Positions 45,237 to 54,045 of a stretch of 64,000 nt of DNA are shown one piece after another (the first letter of the stretch is position 1; each line of letters starts with the position of its first letter). The notes under the pieces were generated by a model. The model saw only the letters and a program-made list of their open reading frames with translations. It did not search any database and was not told the origin of the DNA. The stretch spans positions 2,067,501 through 2,131,500 of the forward strand of contig BQWY01000001.1 of assembly GCA_036984305.1 (NCBI GenBank), read 5' to 3'. A program made the position numbers and the translations under genes. This DNA is from Nitrospira sp. GTDB taxonomy: Bacteria > Nitrospirota > Nitrospiria > Nitrospirales > Nitrospiraceae.

Positions 45237-46786
45237 GTGGACAGATTCTTGCCGCGCTGAGCGACGATTTGCACGCGTCGCCCGAGCACATCCTCTAGCA
45301 GACCAATGCGTTCGCGTGCCGCCCAGAGCTCAAACTCGGCGTCCCCTGCCGTCAGAGCACGCAAGTTCAGCATGGACCGGCCTTTGACGTCAAGTTGACG
45401 GACGACTCCAAATTGGCTCCGATCCAGCGCATCAGCAATTCGTAAAAAGGCACTGAGGGTGCGCACGGTGCGCTTCGTCTCGGACGTCATAGTCGCAAAC
45501 GCTTCATGCTTCTTGCTTGGTTCGGCCCGTCGATGATAGCGAGCCACATTGGCGATCACCTCGATTTCATCGGCGGAGAAGCCGGCCAGGTCACTGTGCA
45601 TGATCAAATAATACGCATGCTTATGATGCTGTCTGGCATTAATCACATATCCGATGTCGTGAAGGAGGGCGGCATACTCGAGCCATTCCCGTTCCCGCCG
45701 GCCCAGACCATGGATGAACCGGGTTTGATCGAACAATTGGAGAGCCAATCGCGCCACGTGCTGTCCGTGTGCCACCTGGCTGCGGCAGCGATGAGCCAAA
45801 TAAAACACGTTCCGTCGACGGACGTCCGGGATGGTCTGCTCAGCTTCGATTCGCTCGCGATGGCGCTCGATAAAGTCAAAAATAATGCCCTCGCGAAGGG
45901 CTTTGTCGCAGATGGTCAGCTCCTGATGTCCCAACCGCTCCATGAGAACACGCAGTACGGTAGCCGTCGGAAAAATGGTGTCCACACGGCGAGGATCCAA
46001 GCCGGGCATTTTCAGCCGTTGCTTGATCGAGGACTTGGCTAAGGTCTTTTCCACGGCTTGCAGTTCAGCCAACTCGATGGTCGCCAGGTTGAGCTGAGGC
46101 ACCGCACGTCCAGTTTGGCGTAGTGCAACCACCTCCGCCAGATTCGCGGCCATACCGGACGTGGCCACAACCTTGTCGAAGCGCCGAACCGGAAAGGAGC
46201 CCAGCGCGTCCTGTATCTCATGCTCGACGACGGACTGCATGATCCGATACATTTTCTTTCCCGGCGGGGATTTGGCCAGATAGAGATCCTTCAGCCTGAT
46301 CGCTCCCAGCTTCAGGCTCATGCCTTTGATCATCCCATTGCGGGTCCCCGCCACAAGCTCGACCGATCCGCCGCCGATATCAACCACCAAAATGGGCCGT
46401 TCCGGCAAGACCATCCCGTGCTGAACTCCCAGGAAGATCAGTCGGGCTTCCTCGTCCCCTGTGATGACCCGCACTCGGAGCCTGGTCTGCTGACTGACTC
46501 GCCGGAGAAAGTCGCCGCCGTTTCTCGCTTCCCGAACCGCGCTCGTCGCAACCGCTTTGATTTGATCAAATCCTTTATTCCGTGCGAGGCGAACCATGTG
46601 CTGGATGGCTTGCAACCCTCGGTCCATGGCGTCTTGAGACAACCGCCGAGTGGTGAACGTGCCGTCCCCAAGGCGCGTCATGTCCTTGTACCGATCGACG
46701 ATCTTGTAGGAGAGATCGGAATCGACCTCAGCGAGGACAAGGTGGATAGAATTGGTGCCGATGTCGAGGATGCCGAGTTTCGCCAT
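45233..46786 (-). CDS. ppx: Ppx/GppA family exopolyphosphatase/pppGpp phosphatase with HD domain
   Basis: 517 residues. The N-terminal ~300 form the ASKHA-fold Ppx/GppA domain, with phosphate motifs LGILDIGTNSIHLVLAEV and PILVVDIGGGSVELVAGT. The C-terminus (about 310-500) has an HD-type helical domain (EYAALLHDIGYVI, RQHHKHAYYLIMHSDLAGFS). These enzymes hydrolyse the terminal phosphate of long-chain polyphosphate and/or pppGpp. It is the upstream gene of a three-gene minus-strand operon with the two kinases. Confidence 0.92.
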   Translation of the reverse strand: MAKLGILDIGTNSIHLVLAEVDSDLSYKIVDRYKDMTRLGDGTFTTRRLSQDAMDRGLQAIQHMVRLARNKGFDQIKAVATSAVREARNGGDFLRRVSQQTRLRVRVITGDEEARLIFLGVQHGMVLPERPILVVDIGGGSVELVAGTRNGMIKGMSLKLGAIRLKDLYLAKSPPGKKMYRIMQSVVEHEIQDALGSFPVRRFDKVVATSGMAANLAEVVALRQTGRAVPQLNLATIELAELQAVEKTLAKSSIKQRLKMPGLDPRRVDTIFPTATVLRVLMERLGHQELTICDKALREGIIFDFIERHRERIEAEQTIPDVRRRNVFYLAHRCRSQVAHGQHVARLALQLFDQTRFIHGLGRREREWLEYAALLHDIGYVINARQHHKHAYYLIMHSDLAGFSADEIEVIANVARYHRRAEPSKKHEAFATMTSETKRTVRTLSAFLRIADALDRSQFGVVRQLDVKGRSMLNLRALTAGDAEFELWAARERIGLLEDVLGRRVQIVAQRGKNLST

Positions 46787-46899
46787 GAGGCTGAGAGGCG
46801 TACGGAATCGATGCGACGCAGTTTAGCGTAGGATACCCCACGCGGAGAACTGAAACAACCGTACGCCTCGAAACGTGCGGGCACTGTCCCGAACAGACG

Positions 46900-47136
46900 T
46901 CACACCCCGACGGTGTATTCAGAAGTCGAACCGGCAGAACGGAGGACGTAGTCGAATCCTTTGCGCCGCATTTCGATGGCACCGCAACGGCTCAACTGAT
47001 CGACGGCTGAAAAAACCGCGCTCCAATGAAGCTCGGGCAGACATCGAACCAGTTCCTCGAACGAAAAGGTACTGTCTGGATTGGCTTGCAACAGGTTTAA
47101 GACCAGGGTTTCGGAATGTGATAGATCACTTGTCAC
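46900..47136 (-). CDS. Small winged-helix-like protein, unknown
   Basis: 79 residues from a GTG at 47136, chosen because AAGGGAGG lies about six bases upstream; an ATG eight codons earlier has no such signal. The predicted pattern is helix-helix-recognition helix-wing: SETLVLNLLQANPDSTFSFE, LHWSAVFSAVDQLSRCG then AIEMRRKGFDYVLR, as in small winged-helix domains. It may be a DNA-binding regulator of the phosphate island. No family match claimed. It stands between the PsiE-like gene and ppx on the same strand. Confidence 0.5.
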   Translation of the reverse strand: MTSDLSHSETLVLNLLQANPDSTFSFEELVRCLPELHWSAVFSAVDQLSRCGAIEMRRKGFDYVLRSAGSTSEYTVGV

Positions 47137-47308
47137 GTTGTCCTCCCTTCCTATCATCCACTCATCCACAACAACAGCGTATCGTAATGTTTTGATGGAG
47201 CGCCCAGACTTCGGGAGCGCCACCGGGTGGGCACTGGGGGCCCGCCGGGGGTCCCAAAGGCGGCGGAACGCCTTGAAAGCGTCCCGTGCGGAGCGGGAAG
47301 GGTCTCGG

Positions 47309-47818
47309 CTAAACACCTAGATGCACCCGCTCCTCTTTCTCTTCGGCCACCGCCAGTCCGGTCGGGGAAAACTTCACCGCGACGATACGCACGAGCGCCA
47401 AGGTGCACAGAATACCTCCCAGCAAGGCCCATCGGATCATGTCCGCCGCTTGAAACCATTCGGAGATCACTTCCGTCAGCATCACGACCAATATCGTGTC
47501 GACAATAAACGTCACCCTGACACGCCCTTCGGACAAATAGGTCAACGTCGTTTTGAGCACCTCTACTACGGCCAGGAGAGTCAGCGTATCCACAATGACC
47601 TGCCGGAGGGCGGCTGCGACGGGCTGGGATAAGAGAAGATGCAGCTCATAAAAGGTCTTGGCGACACCACCCGCCAATGCCACCAGAATCGTAAAAATGA
47701 GGAGACTGAGGACGACTTGGGTCCCTCGCGCCCACACGCGCACGACGTCCATTTTGGTCCAAGTCGTCCTCAACTCCGCCGCCGCCCACTGTGATGATGG
47801 AAAGTACGAATGCGTCAT
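47309..47818 (-). CDS. PsiE-like (phosphate-starvation-inducible) membrane protein
   Basis: 169 residues with about four transmembrane helices: VVLSLLIFTILVALAGGVAK, VDTLTLLAVVEVLKTTLTYL, TFIVDTILVVMLTEVISEWF and IRWALLGGILCTLALVRIVA. This is the layout of the PsiE family, first seen as a phosphate-starvation-inducible gene in E. coli and of unknown biochemistry. The ATG at 47818 (MTHSYF) has GGAGGG about 11 bases before it; an alternative at 47872 has no clear site. The C-terminus is charged. It is divergent from pstS, with a Pho-box-like array between them. Confidence 0.7.
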   Translation of the reverse strand: MTHSYFPSSQWAAAELRTTWTKMDVVRVWARGTQVVLSLLIFTILVALAGGVAKTFYELHLLLSQPVAAALRQVIVDTLTLLAVVEVLKTTLTYLSEGRVRVTFIVDTILVVMLTEVISEWFQAADMIRWALLGGILCTLALVRIVAVKFSPTGLAVAEEKEERVHLGV

Positions 47819-48289
47819 AAATCGCTGATCCCTCCAATTCTCAATGATTTGCCACACTCGATTGTTCGTCACTTCGACCTCTGCAGGAGGCCCACTCGTA
47901 GACGTGCGGCCGTCGAAAGGTCGACCTCGTACAGCACGGCAATTAATACGGTCTGGAGAACGGCTTTCATCGAATTTTTGAGATCTCTGTACCTCATTGC
48001 TACGACCGTTGATAGTGCTCGTCAGTGCTCACATTACCTTCCCGTCGTTCCTGCTCCATCAATGGATTGTCACGTTCGCGTAAAATCGTCCGTAGTGCCG
48101 TACCGGGATTTGGTTGAGGTACCTGAGCGAATAGCGCGAGAGAAGACGCGCTGGCGGGCACAGTTAACATATTCTTAATAATGGAGTAATCGGCCCGAAA
48201 TGCCCGTGCGTTGTGATGGCACGCTGACTTTGCACGGGACGAGTCGGGGTAGGTTGAACGTACTTTTATTCGGGAGACTGGAGTAGAGT
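47819..48289. other. Divergent intergenic region, psiE-like / pstS
   Basis: 471 bases with the promoters of both genes. A triple Pho-box-like repeat lies at 48163-48190. No other clear structure, no supportable gene. Confidence 0.6.
48163..48190 (+). promoter_or_regulatory. Pho-box-like array upstream of pstS1
   Basis: Three pentamers in one orientation with an 11-bp period: TTAAC at 48164, TTAAT at 48175 and GTAAT at 48186. E. coli Pho boxes are repeats of the same 11-bp period (7 + 4 bases). About 110 bases before the pstS start. The 11-bp spacing recurs upstream of the other pstS genes and the porin, which raises the chance that this is the local PhoB site. Confidence 0.6.
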
Positions 48290-49300
48290 ATGATTGCGCA
48301 ATACACCTGGCGAACAATCGGCCTCGTCATTTGCGGCGTCACTGCGATGATGAGCGGGGCTCCTAGCGGTTTCGCCGCGTCCAGCATGATCAAGATCGAC
48401 GGGTCGAGTACTGTGTATCCTGTTACGGAAGCCGTCGCCGAAGAATTTCAAAAATCTACGAGAGGCAAGGTGCGGGTCACGGTTGGGATCTCCGGGACTG
48501 GGGGAGGATTCAAGAAGTTTTGCCGAGGGGAAACGGATATCTCCGATGCGTCGCGACCCATCCTGCAGGAGGAGATTGAGGCCTGCCGGGCCAACGGCAT
48601 CAAATATGTCGAACTCCCTGTCGCCTTCGACGCACTGACCATTGTGGTCAGTCCGCAAAATACCTGGGTGAATTCCATCACAGTCGCCGACCTTAAGAAA
48701 ATGTGGACCCCCGAGGCCCAGGCCAACGTTGCACGCTGGAACCAGGTCCGCCGGGAGTGGCCCGATCTCCCCCTTGCGCTCTTCGGCGCCGGCTCTGACT
48801 CAGGCACGTTCGACTATTTTACCGAAGCCATTGTCGGCAAAGCCAAAGCTAGTCGTGGCGATTACACTGGGAGCGAGGACGATAATGTGTTGGTCCAAGG
48901 GGTCGCGTCGAATAAATCTGCCCTCGGCTACATCCCCTTCGCCTACTTCGCGCCACATGCGAAGAAACTGAAGGCGCTTTCCATCGACAATGGACAAGGG
49001 CCGGTCGCGCCTTCAATCGACAACGTCATCAACGGCAAGTACCAGCCGCTCTCCCGGCCATTGTTCATCTACGTGAAGGAAGCCGCGGCCGCCCGTCCTG
49101 AAGTCAAGGCGTTCGTGGAGTTCTACCTGACGGAAGGGGCCGCATTGGCCGAAGAGGTGAAATACATCCCGTTGCCCAAGGCGGCCTATACTGGTGCATT
49201 GACGCGCTTTCGAGAGGGCCGAGTGGGGTCGGCATTCGGAGGCACACCGGAAGTCGGCGTGTCGATCGAAGACGTGCTCAAACGAGAACCCAAACTATAA
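48290..49300 (+). CDS. pstS: Phosphate ABC transporter substrate-binding protein PstS (1)
   Basis: Periplasmic phosphate receptor of the Pst transporter. 336 residues with a signal peptide (cleavage near GFAASS). The type II fold has KIDGSSTVYPVTEAVAEEF, the phosphate loop GISGTGGGFKKFCRGETDIS and LFGAGSDSGTFDYFTEAI. The downstream genes pstC, pstA, pstB and phoU follow in order. GGAGTAGAGT lies before the ATG. Of the three PstS proteins in the window this is the most canonical. Confidence 0.95.
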   Translation: MIAQYTWRTIGLVICGVTAMMSGAPSGFAASSMIKIDGSSTVYPVTEAVAEEFQKSTRGKVRVTVGISGTGGGFKKFCRGETDISDASRPILQEEIEACRANGIKYVELPVAFDALTIVVSPQNTWVNSITVADLKKMWTPEAQANVARWNQVRREWPDLPLALFGAGSDSGTFDYFTEAIVGKAKASRGDYTGSEDDNVLVQGVASNKSALGYIPFAYFAPHAKKLKALSIDNGQGPVAPSIDNVINGKYQPLSRPLFIYVKEAAAARPEVKAFVEFYLTEGAALAEEVKYIPLPKAAYTGALTRFREGRVGSAFGGTPEVGVSIEDVLKREPKL

Positions 49301-49328
49301 TTCGTCGTTCCTCACACGGAGAGAGTTG

Positions 49329-50288
49329 GTGGATAAGACGGTCGAGGCAATTCGGCAACTGTTCGGTGGCCAAGCACTGAGCACGATAGCCTCGGACATG
49401 CGCTACCGGCCGCTGAAGCGCGCTCACGAAGCCCTCATCGAGGGTGGTCTGTTCCTCGCCGCCACTGTGTCCGTCGCCATCACGTTTGCGATCGTGGCCG
49501 TTCTCCTCTATGAATCCCTGAGCTTTTTCGAACACGTCTCCATCTGGGACTTCCTGACCGACACCCTTTGGACACCATTGTTTGCCGATGCACATTTTGG
49601 AATACTCCCCCTCGTGGCCGGCACACTCGTGACGAGCGGCGTGGGCCTGCTTGTAGCCATTCCGCTCGGCACGGTCGCCGCGGTCTATCTCTCGGAGTTC
49701 GCACCGAAACCGCTTCGCGAAGTCATCAAGCCGGTGTTGGAATTGCTGGGAGCGGTACCGACCGTCGTGTACGGGTACTTTGCGCTGCTGGTCGTGACAC
49801 CCGCGCTGCAAGGAATCATGCCCGATCTTCCCGGCTTCAACATGCTGGGACCCGGCATTGTGATCGGGATCATGATCATGCCCTTCGTCATATCCCTCAG
49901 CGAAGATGCCATGCGAGCCGTCCCGATGTCCCTGCGGGAGTCATCCTATGCCATGGGCGCCACTCGACTGCAAACAGCCTTGCACGTCATCGGGCCGGCG
50001 GCGACGTCCGGGATCGTGGCCGCCTACATTTTGGCGATTTCGCGGGCTGTTGGGGAAACCATGGTCGTCGCGATCGCGGCCGGCCAAAATCCCATCCTGA
50101 CATGGAATCCGATGGAGCCGGCCGCGACCATCACGGCCTACATCGTCCAGGTGGCGCTCGGCGACTTGCCGCACGGCAGTATCGGCTACCAGAGTATTTT
50201 CGCGGCGGGCTTGGTGCTCTGTCTGATGACGTTGGCCTTCAATGTCCTCGGACACTACATGCGCAAGCGATTCCGAGAGGTGTATTGA
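49329..50288 (+). CDS. pstC: Phosphate ABC transporter permease PstC
   Basis: 319 residues, six transmembrane helices, and the EAA-type loop in SLRESSYAMGATRLQTALHV. It is one half of the Pst membrane channel. A GTG start at 49329 has GGAGAG five bases upstream; TTG three bases earlier is possible. The stop overlaps pstA in TGATG. Confidence 0.93.
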   Translation: MDKTVEAIRQLFGGQALSTIASDMRYRPLKRAHEALIEGGLFLAATVSVAITFAIVAVLLYESLSFFEHVSIWDFLTDTLWTPLFADAHFGILPLVAGTLVTSGVGLLVAIPLGTVAAVYLSEFAPKPLREVIKPVLELLGAVPTVVYGYFALLVVTPALQGIMPDLPGFNMLGPGIVIGIMIMPFVISLSEDAMRAVPMSLRESSYAMGATRLQTALHVIGPAATSGIVAAYILAISRAVGETMVVAIAAGQNPILTWNPMEPAATITAYIVQVALGDLPHGSIGYQSIFAAGLVLCLMTLAFNVLGHYMRKRFREVY

Positions 50289-51208
50289 TGGCATCATTGC
50301 GCACAACACAGAGTGGGCATCTGATGCGCCGAAAACTGGCGGAACAGCTCTTCGTCATATTCGGGCTGGGCACGCTGTTGTTGGCCATCGCCGTCCTCGT
50401 CCTTTTGTTCGGACAGCTCGCCGTCGATGGCCTGCCGCGATTAAGATGGGAATTTTTCACGTCCTTTCCTTCGCGGCGAGCAGGGGAAGCCGGAATTTTG
50501 TCCGCCTGGGTGGGAACGTGTCTGATCATGCTCGTCACGATCGCGACCGGAATCCCGATCGGGGTCGCGGCCGGCGTCTACCTCGAAGAGTATGCCCCCA
50601 AGAATTGGATGACCGACCTGATCGAGGTCACGGTAACCAATCTGGCCGGGGTGCCTTCGATCATCTATGGGCTCTTGGCGCTCGGCGCCTTTGTCTATTT
50701 CTTCGGGCTAGGGGACACCATTCTCACCGCCGGGTTGACGTTGGCCTTGCTGATCCTGCCGGTGGTGATCGTGGCCACGCGAGAGGCGATTCGGGCGGTT
50801 CCCGTCCAAATCCGTGAAGGGGCCTACGGGGTCGGGGCGACGAAATGGCAAATCGTGACTCACCACGTCCTGCCATACTCGCTGGCCGGGATCCTGACTG
50901 GAGTCATTATCGGCCTGAGCCGAGCCATCGGAGAAACCGCCCCAATCATCACCATCGGGGCCTTGACCTTCATTGCCTTTCTCCCGCCGGCTCCTCTGTC
51001 GCCGACGCCGCCATTCGTGTCCTTTGAATGGTTGAACTCCGCGTTTACGGCGCTCCCGATACAAATGTTTTCATGGGTCTCCCGGCCGGGAGAGGCATTT
51101 CTCAGCAACGCGGCGGCGGCCGGGATGGTTCTCATGGTCATGACTCTGCTCATGAATGGGGCGGCGATATACGTGCGCTATCGGATGCGCAAGCGGATCA
51201 CGTGGTAA
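50288..51208 (+). CDS. pstA: Phosphate ABC transporter permease PstA
   Basis: 306 residues with six transmembrane helices and the EAA-like loop REGAYGVGATKWQIVTHHVL. The segment VTNLAGVPSIIYGLLALGAF corresponds to the PstA permease pattern. ATG at 50288 shares one base with the pstC stop (TGATG). A longer in-frame extension back to 49568 is shadow sequence inside pstC. Confidence 0.93.
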   Translation: MASLRTTQSGHLMRRKLAEQLFVIFGLGTLLLAIAVLVLLFGQLAVDGLPRLRWEFFTSFPSRRAGEAGILSAWVGTCLIMLVTIATGIPIGVAAGVYLEEYAPKNWMTDLIEVTVTNLAGVPSIIYGLLALGAFVYFFGLGDTILTAGLTLALLILPVVIVATREAIRAVPVQIREGAYGVGATKWQIVTHHVLPYSLAGILTGVIIGLSRAIGETAPIITIGALTFIAFLPPAPLSPTPPFVSFEWLNSAFTALPIQMFSWVSRPGEAFLSNAAAAGMVLMVMTLLMNGAAIYVRYRMRKRITW

Positions 51209-51229
51209 CGCAAGAGGGAGGTCCGGCTC

Positions 51230-52069
51230 ATGGCTAGCATGGCTACGTCGACAGTCGTCGACAGAGGAGTCCGTCCGATGAATGATGTGTCGAGTACCAC
51301 AGGCCCGACCACGCTCAAGGCAGAGACCAAGAACCTGACCTTCCTCTATGGCCAAGCAAAGGCCTTACATAACAATAACCTGGCGGTCGGTCAGAACCAG
51401 GTGACCGCCTTGATCGGCCCATCCGGATGCGGGAAGTCGACGCTCCTGCGCTGCTTCAATCGCATGCACGACCTCTACGCCGGTAACACGTATCAGGGGG
51501 AGATCGTCCTCTACCCCGATCACTGCAACATTCTGGCTCCCGACATCGATCCTATCGAAGTGCGCATGCGCATCGGCATGGTCTTTCAGAAACCCAATCC
51601 GTTCCCGAAGTCCATTTACGAAAACGTCGCGTACGGGTTGCGGGTTCGAGGCACCAAGAGGCGGTCCGTCCTCGACGAGACGGTCGAGCGGGCACTCCGC
51701 GGCGCAGCGTTGTGGGACGAGGTCAAGGATCGGCTGGACCAGTCCGGAGCGTCCCTTTCCGGTGGCCAACAACAGCGGCTCTGCATTGCCCGCGCCCTGG
51801 CGACCGACCCGGAGATGCTCTTGCTCGACGAGCCGACCTCCGCGCTCGATCCGATCGCCACGGCGAGCATCGAAGAACTCCTGCTCTCCCTCAAGCAACA
51901 TGTGACCATCTTGATCGTGACGCACAACATGCAGCAGGCGGCCCGAGTCTCGGATTGGACCGCCTTCATGTACCTGGGCGAACTGATTGAATTCGGTCCC
52001 ACCAAGACCATTTTTACGACCCCATCCAACAAACAAACCGAAGACTACATTACCGGTCGTTTCGGTTGA
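51230..52069 (+). CDS. pstB: Phosphate ABC transporter ATPase PstB
   Basis: 279 residues, ABC ATPase with Walker [11 protein letters not shown]-loop in [20 protein letters not shown] (the PstB signature [10 protein letters not shown]), signature [15 protein letters not shown], Walker [13 protein letters not shown] and H-loop VTHNM. It drives phosphate import with PstC/PstA. 21 bases after pstA. Confidence 0.96.
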   Translation: MASMATSTVVDRGVRPMNDVSSTTGPTTLKAETKNLTFLYGQAKALHNNNLAVGQNQVTALIGPSGCGKSTLLRCFNRMHDLYAGNTYQGEIVLYPDHCNILAPDIDPIEVRMRIGMVFQKPNPFPKSIYENVAYGLRVRGTKRRSVLDETVERALRGAALWDEVKDRLDQSGASLSGGQQQRLCIARALATDPEMLLLDEPTSALDPIATASIEELLLSLKQHVTILIVTHNMQQAARVSDWTAFMYLGELIEFGPTKTIFTTPSNKQTEDYITGRFG

Positions 52070-52088
52070 CCGAACGAGAGGGGCTCCG

Positions 52089-52757
52089 ATGCTGCGTCAT
52101 TTCGACGAGGAACTCGCCCAACTGAAGGCAAAACTGCTCCGCATGGCCGGCTTGGCCGAGGAACAAATTGAAAATGCTTTGCAGGCTCTCACGGCGCGAG
52201 ACTCCGTACTCGCGACCAAGGTCATCGAAGGCGATCTGCGTGTGAATCAGCTCGATGTGGAGATTGACGAGGGGTGTATCGAACTGCTTGCTCTCCACCA
52301 ACCGGCTGCGCGTGACCTTCGCTTCATCACGACGGCAATGAAAATTGCGAGCGAATTGGAGCGGATCAGCGATTTGGCCGAAAGCATCAGTACCCGGACG
52401 TTGGAACTCAACGAGGAGCCGCAACTGAAGCCCTACATCGACATTCCACGCATGGGAAAGTGGGCGACGGTCATGGTCAAGGAGAGCCTTGACAGCTTCG
52501 TCCGGGGAGACGTGCGCCTCGCACGAAAGGTGTTGAAGGACGATGACTTTGTCGACGACCTGATGGGACAGCTGTTTCGTGAGCTGCTCTCCTACATGAT
52601 CGAAGAGCCGAGGACCATTACTCGGGCGATTCGGCTTCTGTTCGTCGCAAAGTCCATCGAACGCATCGCCGATCACGCGACCAACATCGCGGAGCTAGTC
52701 GTCTATCTGGTCGAGGGCAAGATCATCCGCCATACGGTTCCCACCAGTTCCGCCTGA
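52089..52757 (+). CDS. phoU: Phosphate signalling protein PhoU
   Basis: 222 residues with two PhoU three-helix bundles (LRHFDEELAQLKAKLLRMAG, LALHQPAARDLRFITTAMKI and AIRLLFVAKSIERIADHATN). The E/D-containing motifs that bind metal clusters are in DLRFITTAMKIASELERISD and SIERIADHATNIAE. It normally links Pst activity to PhoR. The ATG at 52089 is 19 bases after pstB. No phoR or phoB gene is in the window. Confidence 0.95.
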   Translation: MLRHFDEELAQLKAKLLRMAGLAEEQIENALQALTARDSVLATKVIEGDLRVNQLDVEIDEGCIELLALHQPAARDLRFITTAMKIASELERISDLAESISTRTLELNEEPQLKPYIDIPRMGKWATVMVKESLDSFVRGDVRLARKVLKDDDFVDDLMGQLFRELLSYMIEEPRTITRAIRLLFVAKSIERIADHATNIAELVVYLVEGKIIRHTVPTSSA

Positions 52758-52824
52758 CGCTCTTCAGTCCGTGCATCACCGCGTATTCTCTGGGATCCAG
52801 ACCGGGATTCGTATTCATGAGATC

Positions 52825-52840
52825 TTAACGAGATTGTAAC
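52825..52840 (+). promoter_or_regulatory. Pho-box-like repeat upstream of pstS2
   Basis: TTAAC at 52825-52829 and GTAAC at 52836-52840, exactly 11 bases apart; a weaker TTCAT lies one period upstream (52814). About 43 bases before the pstS2 start. Same geometry as at 48163 and 59512. Confidence 0.6.
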
Positions 52841-52882
52841 ACTCATCCTCTATGGTCTCGACGCCCGTTTCGGCGGGTTGAT

Positions 52883-53983
52883 ATGAGACCCGTCAACTCT
52901 CACCATCTGCCTACTCCTTCACCATCGGTTCCCGCATCATTAGTCATGATTGCCTGCTCTTGCCTACGAATTGGGCGCTGTCCGATCGGTTTCGCGCTAG
53001 TGTCTGCCGTAATCTGTACACTCGTGCTGATCAGCGTCTCCGCCGCAAGCGGTGACGCGCCACCGCCCACGCTGGTGCGTAGCATCGGATCGGACACGAT
53101 GGGCGACCTCATGCGGCGCTGGGCGGAAGGACTCCGTGTGTATGCCCCTCAAGTATCCCTTGCGATAGAAAGCCGTGGATCGGTGACAGGGCCGCCTGCC
53201 TTGATCGGAGGCGAAAGCGACCTGGCTCCAATGACCAGGAACATGACCTCTTTTGAAGTCGCAGCCTTCGAGAAGCAGTATGGCTATAAGCCGATCTTCG
53301 TTCGAGTGGCTCTGGACGCCTTGGCAGTCTACGTCCACAAGGATAATCCCATTCAGGGGCTGACCCTTCAGCAGGTCGATGGGATCTTCTCCTCTTCCCA
53401 ACGCTGTGGGGGCCAGGCCCTTGAACGATGGGGCGACCTCGTCTTCGGCCGGTTGAACGCCACACCCATCTCCATAGTCGGACGCAACAAGATCTCAGGC
53501 ACCTATGACTACTTTCGTGACTCGGCCCTGTGTGGTGGAGAGTTCCGCGCCGGATATGTCGAACTGGAGGGGTCTGTCGCCGTGGTCAACGCGGTCGGCT
53601 CGTCCATCGGAACAATCGGCTATGCCGGAATCGGGTTCCGGACTTCAACGGTCCGCGCGCTGCCGTTGGCCAAATGGGAGAATGAGCCCTACGTAGCCTA
53701 CGACAACGAAAAGCACCGCGACGACCCCGACCTTCTCAAGCGGTACGAGCCGGTCATATCCGGGCGCTATCCTCTGTCCCGGTTTCTGTACCTGTATCTC
53801 AATAAGCCGCCCGGCAAACCCCTGCCGGAGGCTCTGGAGAAAGTGGTGCAGTATATTCTCTCCGAGCGAGGACAGAAGGATGTGGCGGATGGCGGGTTCA
53901 TTCCCGTTCCGGAGAAAACGTTGCGCGCAGAACGGGCTAAGTTGGCGTCTGACTATCGGCCGAGTTGGTGGTCGGGAGAGTGA
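52883..53983 (+). CDS. PstS-like phosphate-binding protein (2)
   Basis: 366 residues, exported (hydrophobic segment FALVSAVICTLVLISVSAAS at about 38-57, unusually far from the chosen start; an ATG at 52946 is an alternative). The PstS-type fold is visible in TLVRSIGSDTMGDLMRRWAE, RVALDALAVYVHKDNPIQGL and NKISGTYDYFRDSALCGGEF. It is more divergent than PstS1 in the loop around the phosphate site. It begins a new operon with the PiT-like permease, ppk1 and a lipoprotein. Confidence 0.85.
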   Translation: MRPVNSHHLPTPSPSVPASLVMIACSCLRIGRCPIGFALVSAVICTLVLISVSAASGDAPPPTLVRSIGSDTMGDLMRRWAEGLRVYAPQVSLAIESRGSVTGPPALIGGESDLAPMTRNMTSFEVAAFEKQYGYKPIFVRVALDALAVYVHKDNPIQGLTLQQVDGIFSSSQRCGGQALERWGDLVFGRLNATPISIVGRNKISGTYDYFRDSALCGGEFRAGYVELEGSVAVVNAVGSSIGTIGYAGIGFRTSTVRALPLAKWENEPYVAYDNEKHRDDPDLLKRYEPVISGRYPLSRFLYLYLNKPPGKPLPEALEKVVQYILSERGQKDVADGGFIPVPEKTLRAERAKLASDYRPSWWSGE

Positions 53984-54045
53984 CCGAGCAGACCCTGCCC
54001 GGTCAATGGAGCACGTCACGAGAATGGGAGCAGAGGAGGATGGGC

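Noticed and set aside
49568-50287. 240-codon in-frame extension upstream of pstA
   Set aside because: It lies entirely within pstC in another frame, has a low-complexity Arg-rich composition, and pstA family similarity starts at the ATG at 50288, which is coupled to the pstC stop.
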